Shown here piece by piece: positions 1 to 6,168 of a DNA stretch of 9,250 nucleotides. The position numbers and the translations under genes are program-made. Source of the stretch: Bacteroidales bacterium (GTDB lineage: Bacteria > Bacteroidota > Bacteroidia > Bacteroidales > WCHB1-69); NCBI GenBank assembly GCA_012838875.1, contig DUOL01000197.1, positions 1 to 9,250 of the forward strand, in the 5' to 3' direction. Position 1 is the first letter of the stretch, and each line of letters begins with the position of its first letter. The notes under the pieces are model-generated. The model saw nothing but the letters and a program-made list of their open reading frames with translations. It had not been told where the DNA came from and made no database searches.

Positions 1-39
1 GGCGGCAAAAAAGCGAGCTTGTAAGCTCTTTTTGCCGCC
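1..39. terminator. Candidate bidirectional terminator hairpin in left repeat
   Basis: An outer 11-bp stem pairs ggcggcaaaaa (1-11) with tttttgccgcc (29-39). Inside it a 6-bp stem pairs gagctt (15-20) with aagctc (23-28) around a 2-nt loop, with agc (12-14) unpaired. Read on the minus strand, the inner stem is followed by gc and six T; read on the plus strand it is followed by five T. Either direction therefore resembles a short intrinsic terminator. It sits about 90 nt past the kdtA stop and could end transcripts of the minus-strand genes. The inner stem is short, and the fold may instead simply be the centre of the repeat. Confidence 0.42.
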
Positions 40-118
40 TTGCGTCCCCACGGCTTGTGCCCGCGGACTTGGAACCGGGCGCCGACCCCGAGCGTAGCGA
101 GGGGACACGCCCTAATTA
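1..118 (-). repeat. Left copy of 118-bp inverted dispersed-type repeat
   Basis: This GC-rich block contrasts sharply with the AT-rich DNA that starts at about 113. Its reverse complement matches 9124-9241 base for base without any gap: position p pairs with position 9242-p. There are 7 mismatches in 118 (at 72, 74, 78, 79, 80, 81 and 105), and 1-71 are fully identical. The inner edge is an AT-rich taatta sequence 11 nt beyond the kdtA stop codon. The outer part is a hairpin at 1-39. I see no reading frame, transposase or tRNA-like fold in it. GC-rich intergenic repeats containing a cgctacgctcgggg-type core occur in Bacteroidota genomes as far as I recall, but I cannot assign a family name. 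The repeat probably continues left of base 1. Confidence 0.93.
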
Positions 119-129
119 TAATTATAAAA

Positions 130-1359
130 TTAATTCTTTAAAGCAATGGATATTTTTTCGACCGCCCCTACGTTTTTAAGAATATATTGGTTCGCACGTT
201 GGCATACCTGCTGATATTCATCGGGGTTTTTATTCCAAAACTCTATCTTTGCAAATATCTCATTCTCATTTTTCACGGAAAATGCAGTTTTATACTCTGT
301 CAACTCGTGGGCTTCATTGAATTTCTTATAGTTAGGTCCGAAAAAGATAGGAATCCCGTATACGGCAGCTTCCAAAATATTATGTAATCCCGTTTTAAAA
401 GCACCGCCTACGTAAGCGTAACGACCGTAATGGTATATTTTTTTGAGCAAGCCGATACTGTCTATAATCAGTATGTCAAAATTTTCCGGTTTTTCATTCT
501 CCATTTTTGAATAACGTATAACACGAAAAGGAGAGAAAAGAGCTTCGATTTGTTCAATATGCTTATTATCAATAAGATGTGGAGCGATAATTAATTTGTG
601 ACTCTTTTGAATCTTAGGGTAAAGCTTAGCTAACACTTTTTCGTCCTCTATCCAAGTGCTGCCGCAAACGATTGTTGGCTTTTCCTGCGTAAATTCATCA
701 AAAATAGGGGAGCGATATTTGTTCAGCGAGGTGTTATAAACTTGGTCAAACCGTGTATCACCGATGATGTCAACTTGTGAAATTCCTATTCCATTTAATA
801 ATTCTTTTGATGTTTGATTTTGGACGTAAAAGTGAGTGCATTTACGCAACTGCTTTCTAAACCAATAGCCGAGGGGATGAAAAAACGGTTGTGTCTTTCT
901 ATAAATTGCTGATACATAGTAAAATGGGATATTCCTAAGATGCAATTGATTCATGAAATTATACCAATATTCATATTTTATGAAAATTGCAACTTCAGGA
1001 TTCACAATTTTTAAAAATTTCTTTGCGTTTTTACATCTATCCGGCGGAATATAGCTGACAATATCCGGCAACGGGTCGTTTTTCTTAACCTCGTAGCCGG
1101 AGGGAGAAAAAAAAGTACATAAAATACTCTTTGTCGGGTGTTCGGTTTTTAACTTTTTGATGAGAGGTTCTGCTTGTTCGTACTCGCCAAGGGAGGCACA
1201 ATGAACCCAAATAATCTTCTTGTTTTGACACGTTTGTTGCAGAAAATTGAAGATGTTTTTACGTCCCTTTATTCCCAGAGCGGCTTTACTATTCCATAAC
1301 GAAGCGATATGAAGGGCTAAATGGAAGAGATAGATGCCGATAGAATAGAGGAATCTCAT
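130..1359 (-). CDS. kdtA: Kdo transferase (3-deoxy-D-manno-octulosonic acid transferase)
   Basis: KdtA/WaaA (family GT30) transfers Kdo from CMP-Kdo to the lipid A precursor at the inner face of the cytoplasmic membrane, the first core step of lipopolysaccharide synthesis. The 409-residue length is normal. Residues 1-21 form the usual N-terminal membrane anchor. HCASLGE at 53-59 carries the family's conserved glutamate (E59, the expected catalytic base), and FFSPSGYE at 83-90 is typical. The C-terminal half shows GDTRFDQV (200-207), GSTW..DE (233-240), APHLI (259-263) and the nucleotide-sugar signature GGAFKTGLHNILEAA (318-332) followed by GPNYKKF (341-347). The ATG at 1359 is only 1 nt after the upstream barrel gene's stop, so the two are almost certainly cotranscribed and perhaps translationally coupled. 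No Shine-Dalgarno is evident. Whether one or two Kdo residues are added cannot be read from the sequence. Confidence 0.96.
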   Translation of the reverse strand: MRFLYSIGIYLFHLALHIASLWNSKAALGIKGRKNIFNFLQQTCQNKKIIWVHCASLGEYEQAEPLIKKLKTEHPTKSILCTFFSPSGYEVKKNDPLPDIVSYIPPDRCKNAKKFLKIVNPEVAIFIKYEYWYNFMNQLHLRNIPFYYVSAIYRKTQPFFHPLGYWFRKQLRKCTHFYVQNQTSKELLNGIGISQVDIIGDTRFDQVYNTSLNKYRSPIFDEFTQEKPTIVCGSTWIEDEKVLAKLYPKIQKSHKLIIAPHLIDNKHIEQIEALFSPFRVIRYSKMENEKPENFDILIIDSIGLLKKIYHYGRYAYVGGAFKTGLHNILEAAVYGIPIFFGPNYKKFNEAHELTEYKTAFSVKNENEIFAKIEFWNKNPDEYQQVCQRANQYILKNVGAVEKISIALKN

Positions 1360-1360
1360 A

Positions 1361-2140
1361 TTAATTATAGTAAAGATTTTGTGTTTTTTTCTGTTCGTAG
1401 AGAGGTACGATCCAGCCGATTTTAAAACCTAAAAGAGCGCTGAATTTCTTTTGGTTCGTTGTGGGACCGTATACAAAATTATAATTTCGTGTTGGCGTTG
1501 TCCACATTTCGTAGATTTCAATTCCGCCATAAAAACTGGCTACACGAACTTTGCCGATATGAATAAAACCGATAAATTGTGATAAGCACAAGCCGGCGGA
1601 GCGTTGGTCGTACCCTTTTTTGTAGTCCCCGTCTAATTGGTCGATGAGGTGGTCATTATCGGTAAAATGAATTTTATGTACGAAATATCCGATGTCAGCC
1701 GAAAGCCAGATTCCGGAATTTCTCTTATTAGGTAAAACGGGAATAATTTTCCCGCCGCCGGCTGCTATATACCAGTAGCGTCCCTCTAACCCTAAGGTTC
1801 CTTTCATTCCGTAACCGTCAATAATATCACCGTTTGAATTGACCATATTTCCTAGTATATCTTTAATGTCGCAACGAATAGATGAGCCGAATAGGTAGTT
1901 GAAACGTACATGGGTTGTCCAATTAGAAGCTGTTTTAAAGGTGAAGCCGGGACCTAAATTAAAATTGGGTTTAAAAGTTTTATAAAGCTCTCCAAAAGGA
2001 ATTTGGTAAGAAAGATTAGCGTCAAGCCAGAATATCGTTGTTGCACTGTCTACCTGCTCTCTTTGCACGGGACGTTGTGCAAACAGTCCGCTTAATGAGA
2101 GAAGGAATAGAGACAAAATGCTAATTTTTAAAATTTTCAT
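1361..2140 (-). CDS. Outer-membrane beta-barrel protein of unknown function
   Basis: This is a 259-residue protein with a clear signal peptide (hydrophobic 7-20, likely cleavage after the FAQ at 20-22). The rest alternates short aromatic-rich amphipathic strands with polar turns, for example FWLDANLSYQIPFGELY (37-53), GPGFTFKT (63-70), WTTHVRFNYLFG (74-85), GIWLSADIGYFVHKI (143-157) and ALLGFKIGWIVPLY (235-248). That pattern fits an 8- to 10-strand outer-membrane barrel. The segment DQLDGDYKKGYDQRSAGLCLSQFIGF (167-192) resembles a conserved Bacteroidota hypothetical family that I recognise by sight but cannot name. It is not obviously PorT or another known T9SS part. It sits 17 nt after serS and 1 nt before kdtA, so it is probably cotranscribed with both, and a role in the outer membrane or lipopolysaccharide is only a guess from context. 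C90 and C185 are its only cysteines. Confidence 0.8.
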   Translation of the reverse strand: MKILKISILSLFLLSLSGLFAQRPVQREQVDSATTIFWLDANLSYQIPFGELYKTFKPNFNLGPGFTFKTASNWTTHVRFNYLFGSSIRCDIKDILGNMVNSNGDIIDGYGMKGTLGLEGRYWYIAAGGGKIIPVLPNKRNSGIWLSADIGYFVHKIHFTDNDHLIDQLDGDYKKGYDQRSAGLCLSQFIGFIHIGKVRVASFYGGIEIYEMWTTPTRNYNFVYGPTTNQKKFSALLGFKIGWIVPLYEQKKTQNLYYN

Positions 2141-2157
2141 TTTTAAAAATATTAAAA

Positions 2158-3429
2158 TTAGTTGATGATAGGAAAACCGGTGTAAGGTTGAAGGATTTCA
2201 GGAATTACAATTCCTTCTTCGGTTTGATTATTTTCCAATAAAGCTGCCATTATACGCGGTAATGCCAAGGCACTCCCGTTGAGTGTATGAGCTAACCTTA
2301 TTTTTCCATCGCTATCTTTAAAGCGAACCTTAAGTCGGTTGGCTTGAAAAGTTTCAAAATTGGAGACCGAGCTAACTTCTAACCATTTTTCTTGTGCCAT
2401 CGAAAAAACTTCTAAATCGTAAGTCAGTGCTGAGGTGAAACTCAGGTCGCCGCCGCAAAGTTTGACGATACGGAAAGGGAGTTGCAATTGTCGGAGCAAA
2501 GAGGCAACATAATCTTTCATCTCTTCTAAAACTTGATACGAATGGTCTGGGTGTGCAATTTGTACAATTTCAACTTTTCCGAATTGGTGTAGGCGATTTA
2601 AGCCACGCACATCTTTTCCGTAAGAGCCTGCTTCGCGGCGAAAGCATGCCGAATAAGCACAATTTTTAATGGGAAAATCGTTTTCTTTGAGAATAATATC
2701 ACGATAGATATTCGTAACGGGTACTTCCCCCGTGGGAATTAAGTAGAAATTGTCGATGGTAGCATGATACATCTGTCCGTCCTTGTCAGGTAATTGCCCT
2801 GTTGCAAAAGCCGAATCTTCATTCACTAAGTAGGGCGGCTCAATTTCCGTGTACCCTTCTTCTATCGCAGAATCAAGGAAAAAATTAACTAAAGCACGCT
2901 GTAATTTTGCCCCCTTATTTTTGTAGACGGGAAATCCTGCCCCCGTAATTTTATTCCCTAAATCAAAGTCGATAATGTCATATTTTTTGATTAACTCCCA
3001 ATGAGGAAGTAAAAAAGATGGGATAACACTCTGACTTTCACTGTTGTATATAATTTGATTATCTTCAGCACTTTTTCCGGCGGGTACTGATTTGTGCGGG
3101 GTGTTGGGTAGTAGTACTAACTTCTCATCTAACTCTTTACTATTTTCATTAAGACGAAGTTGGAGCGTTTTTTCTTCCTCTTTAAGTTTTAAACTCTCCT
3201 CTTTGAGTTGATTAGCTTCAGCAGCTTTTTTATTTTTAAATAAAATACCGATTTCCTTAGCATTTTTATTTTGTTGTGCCAAATTTTCGTCAAGTAATTT
3301 TTTAGTGGAGCGTATTTCTTTATCTAATTCAATAATAGAATAAATCAGATGCGAGGCATCGAAATTTTTTACTTTAAGTTGAGTAATGATTTCTTCCGGA
3401 TTTTCGCGAATAGTTTGTATCTGTATCAT
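2158..3429 (-). CDS. serS: Seryl-tRNA synthetase
   Basis: This class II aminoacyl-tRNA synthetase charges tRNA-Ser (and tRNA-Sec where present) with serine in the cytoplasm, via seryl-adenylate. Its 423 residues match the bacterial family. Residues about 28-105 are the charged antiparallel coiled-coil arm that grips the long variable arm of the tRNA. The catalytic core follows: the TGE serine-binding signature at 233-235, motif 2 around FRREAGSYGKD (263-273) with GLNRLHQFGKVE (277-288), and motif 3 around NGSALALPRIMAALLE (384-399), including the ATP-contacting arginine R392. The ATG at 3429 gives the standard N-terminus. The gene has a promoter candidate in the 36-nt gap upstream, and the downstream barrel gene and kdtA follow at 17 and 1 nt, so it likely leads that transcript. 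No T-box or other leader could fit in the short gap. Confidence 0.98.
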   Translation of the reverse strand: MIQIQTIRENPEEIITQLKVKNFDASHLIYSIIELDKEIRSTKKLLDENLAQQNKNAKEIGILFKNKKAAEANQLKEESLKLKEEEKTLQLRLNENSKELDEKLVLLPNTPHKSVPAGKSAEDNQIIYNSESQSVIPSFLLPHWELIKKYDIIDFDLGNKITGAGFPVYKNKGAKLQRALVNFFLDSAIEEGYTEIEPPYLVNEDSAFATGQLPDKDGQMYHATIDNFYLIPTGEVPVTNIYRDIILKENDFPIKNCAYSACFRREAGSYGKDVRGLNRLHQFGKVEIVQIAHPDHSYQVLEEMKDYVASLLRQLQLPFRIVKLCGGDLSFTSALTYDLEVFSMAQEKWLEVSSVSNFETFQANRLKVRFKDSDGKIRLAHTLNGSALALPRIMAALLENNQTEEGIVIPEILQPYTGFPIIN

Positions 3430-3443
3430 TGATTTTTTTTGTG

Positions 3444-3472
3444 CAAAGATACAAATTATTATTTTTTACAAG
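3444..3472 (-). promoter_or_regulatory. Bacteroidota-type promoter candidate for serS
   Basis: On the minus strand the gap before serS contains TATCTTTG (3451-3444), a perfect match to the Bacteroidota -7 consensus TAnnTTTG. Seventeen nucleotides upstream lies CTTG (3472-3469), a three-of-four match to the -33 TTTG box, overlapping the first bases past the end of the preceding cargo gene's reading strand. Spacing fits the expected geometry. The predicted start site is only about 7-10 nt before the serS ATG, an unusually short leader, which is the main reason for caution. Confidence 0.5.
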
Positions 3473-6168
3473 ACGGTGATAGTTCCTTTAAATACATATC
3501 TTTTTGTATCCATTCCCATGACATAGAGGCGGTATGCGAAAATTTGATTAGGGTGAATTTTTCCGTTTACTTTTCCATCCCATTTAAAATTAATATCTTT
3601 TGACTCAAAAACTAATTTTCCCCATCGGTCAAAGATATTTATTTCCAGCGATCTGATTCCGGCAGTATTAGAAAGCATAAAATAGTCGTTAATACCGTCA
3701 GGATAGTATGGGCTGATACTGTTAGGCAGGTAAAAATGGAGTGGACAGTTGTCCGAAATAAAGATATAGTCGGTCGTTTCGCAGCCATCAAGGGTAACAG
3801 TAAGAGAAAAGAGTCCCGTATCGCGTGGCTGAATATAACGTGTTCTTTCACCTGTACTCCAGAGGTAGTCATCATATTCTCCGCCGGCGTCTAAGTAAAA
3901 GCTTCCCATTTTTTCAAAACAGATAGAGAAATCGTCCCCTAAGTCAAGCTGTGGTAGTGGATTAACAATAAGATTAAGTTGTATGATACTGTCGCACCCG
4001 TCAATAGTTGTTAAAGGTAATGTATATGAAAAATTGCCGACTTGGTTCAAATTTTGTAAATTAAAGCCGTTTTCCGTATAGGAATCACCAATACAGAGTG
4101 AAAGGTTTATGGTATTGTTGTACGAAGGCAAAATTGTCAGCGTATGTTGTAATGTTTTGGAACAACCTCCCGCATTGGTAGCAGTTACTACGTATTGTGT
4201 AGTCGTTGCAGGATTAACAACAATCGTTGCGGTTGAATCTCCGGTACTCCAGCTAAAATAGTTCCCGTCAGTAACTACAAGAGTATGATTTTGACCGGAA
4301 CAACTTAACGTATCCCCTACAATTTCAGGTTCAAATTCTGCTACGTTTAAAATCTGTGTTATCGTGTCTTGACACTCGTCGTTCATAATACCGGCGACTA
4401 ACTGTATGGTGTAAACGCCCGCAGAATCGTATGTAACTAAGGGATTTTCTTCGGTTGAGGTTTGACCGTTCCCAAAATCCCAATAATAAGTTTCGCAAGG
4501 CTCATCGCTCCCGTTCGGTGTAGTTCCATCACTGGAGATAGTACTTAGATTTGTAAGCTGATATTTGAACTCACATCCGATTTGAGCATAGCTGAAATTC
4601 GCTAAGGGATAGCGAGGACTAATACTATTGCTCAGCGTAAAAGTACAAGTAGGATTAGATAAGGAAGAGACGACGCAGTATATAGAATCCGAAGCACTCG
4701 GCGTAACGGAAACCGTTTGATTTGTAGAAATTGTTTGCGAAGGATTTGAGCCTAAATACCAACGATAAGAGAAACCCATCGGAGCTGAAAACTCAAGTTG
4801 AGCTACATTTCCGCAACTTTTATTGTTTAATTCATATTTATGACCGCAACCTAAAGTGAAATAGGCATAGGCAAAATATGAACTACTACTACCATGTTGT
4901 GTAATAAGTCTAATTTTTATTGTCTGACCGTGATAAGGTGTTAAATCAACGGAATGAGTAGACCAATTTTTCCATAAAACATTACTATTATAGTTATAAT
5001 AATTCCAGCCCGTAGTGTTATATCCGGCAATGTACACAAGTGAGTTACAAGTCGGATTCAGCTCTACACCATTGTTATCCAGAATTGTAAAGGCAAACTT
5101 GGGTTGTGAAGTTGAAGCGTAGCCTGACATGTGATATAAGACGACAGCATATTTTAGGATAAGATAATCACTTTGCGTTGTATCGACAGTGTAAGAGTAA
5201 GTGATGCTTTCTCCTTCATTCTCGTAAGAATCTCTTCCTAATCTTACCGAGTTAGATTCGCAAGGCGAAACGCAAGGCATTAACCCGTTGGAGTATGGAT
5301 CATTACCGTTTGAAGGACTCATCACGACATGTCTATAGCTGTTAACACTGGTATAGGAAAATGGGGAGTAATAAGTTCCGTAAGTACATGTAACACCTGT
5401 TCCGTAAAGGTTTGTATAATTTATACAGTAAATTAAGTCTTGAGCGCAGGCAGCAATTTGCCGGTAGATTTCGCCTGTTATACTTCCATCTTGATTGCAA
5501 TCATAATAGACGTAAATATCGTAAGCAACTCCTTCGGTAAGTCCCGTAATGGTATAGCTGGTTTCGGTCGTAACAATTTGAGTTCCCGTTCCGCGTGGGA
5601 AGCCTGATAATCCGTATTCAATAATATATTGTGGCACGTCTGGATTGTAATCCCATGCAATTTCTACAAAGTTTGAACCTTGTGCAACGGTACGTAAGTT
5701 TGTAGGACCGTCGCCGCAAGAGCAGGCATCGCAACAAGAGATATTTAAGGCAAAACCTTGTCCTGTAACAGAATAGTCAGAGGTAAACTGTATGGTTAGC
5801 GGACCGGAAGTAGATCGTACTAATGGAACCGTACCCGTACTAGTAACACCGCGCCAAAGCCTTGTTCCGGAAATACCAACGCCATCATAAATATTAAGAT
5901 AATCACAACACGATTCACCGGAAATGGTGCCGGATACCTCTATTTTATCGCCCGGATTCACCGGATAGAGAGTCGTATACCCATTAGCACTATTACTATA
6001 GTAACCCGTGCCACCGTGATCGTATAAAATACCGGAACAAGTTGTATAAGAATTTGAGCCACTATAAGGCACAGTATACATTTGAGCCTGTGAATTAATA
6101 ATAAACAAACAACTTATACAAAATGAAACAAGAAATATTTTTTTATAAAACAAATTTATTTTCATCAT
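3466..6168 (-). CDS. T9SS type B cargo protein: CUB, Fn3, PKD/Ig-like modules (second paralogue)
   Basis: This 900-residue secreted or surface protein has a signal peptide at 1-29 (basic start, hydrophobic 11-25, cleavage near SQAQ), then: a CUB domain (30-146; CCDYLNIYDG at 87-96 and FTSDYSVTGQGF at 128-139); a fibronectin III domain (about 155-235; ends in the typical YTITGLTEG and YDIYVY strands); an unassigned beta-rich domain (about 245-442); an Ig-like domain (445-518); a PKD domain (520-610; YYWDFGNG at 561-568); an Ig-like domain (612-680); a small C-rich module (684-736; NGF and GCDSI motifs); another Ig-like domain (740-805); and the CHU_C/gliding-motility-associated type B sorting domain (808-900; PDGINDYF, IFDRWGKLVF, KWDG and the end KGTITVL). 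The domains suggest adhesion or glycan binding; no enzyme motif is seen. Its ATG overlaps the upstream paralogue's stop (TAATG). A second ATG follows directly and would give 899 residues. The likely transcript starts upstream of the 8834 gene. Confidence 0.9.
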   Translation of the reverse strand: MMKINLFYKKIFLVSFCISCLFIINSQAQMYTVPYSGSNSYTTCSGILYDHGGTGYYSNSANGYTTLYPVNPGDKIEVSGTISGESCCDYLNIYDGVGISGTRLWRGVTSTGTVPLVRSTSGPLTIQFTSDYSVTGQGFALNISCCDACSCGDGPTNLRTVAQGSNFVEIAWDYNPDVPQYIIEYGLSGFPRGTGTQIVTTETSYTITGLTEGVAYDIYVYYDCNQDGSITGEIYRQIAACAQDLIYCINYTNLYGTGVTCTYGTYYSPFSYTSVNSYRHVVMSPSNGNDPYSNGLMPCVSPCESNSVRLGRDSYENEGESITYSYTVDTTQSDYLILKYAVVLYHMSGYASTSQPKFAFTILDNNGVELNPTCNSLVYIAGYNTTGWNYYNYNSNVLWKNWSTHSVDLTPYHGQTIKIRLITQHGSSSSYFAYAYFTLGCGHKYELNNKSCGNVAQLEFSAPMGFSYRWYLGSNPSQTISTNQTVSVTPSASDSIYCVVSSLSNPTCTFTLSNSISPRYPLANFSYAQIGCEFKYQLTNLSTISSDGTTPNGSDEPCETYYWDFGNGQTSTEENPLVTYDSAGVYTIQLVAGIMNDECQDTITQILNVAEFEPEIVGDTLSCSGQNHTLVVTDGNYFSWSTGDSTATIVVNPATTTQYVVTATNAGGCSKTLQHTLTILPSYNNTINLSLCIGDSYTENGFNLQNLNQVGNFSYTLPLTTIDGCDSIIQLNLIVNPLPQLDLGDDFSICFEKMGSFYLDAGGEYDDYLWSTGERTRYIQPRDTGLFSLTVTLDGCETTDYIFISDNCPLHFYLPNSISPYYPDGINDYFMLSNTAGIRSLEINIFDRWGKLVFESKDINFKWDGKVNGKIHPNQIFAYRLYVMGMDTKRYVFKGTITVL

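Noticed and set aside
1..118. tRNA or other structured RNA gene in the GC-rich repeat
   Set aside because: No cloverleaf, anticodon arm or T-loop sequence fits; the structure is palindromic, centred on the hairpin.
187..387. 66-codon plus-strand reading frame
   Set aside because: It lies wholly antisense to the well-supported kdtA gene and shows no recognisable protein features.
3430..3465. T-box or other riboswitch controlling serS
   Set aside because: The gap is only 36 nt, too short for any such leader.
3639..3875. 78-codon minus-strand frame, and similar frames at 5478-5660 and 7325-7510
   Set aside because: Each lies in another frame inside a large cargo gene whose domains are continuous; their translations look like shadows.
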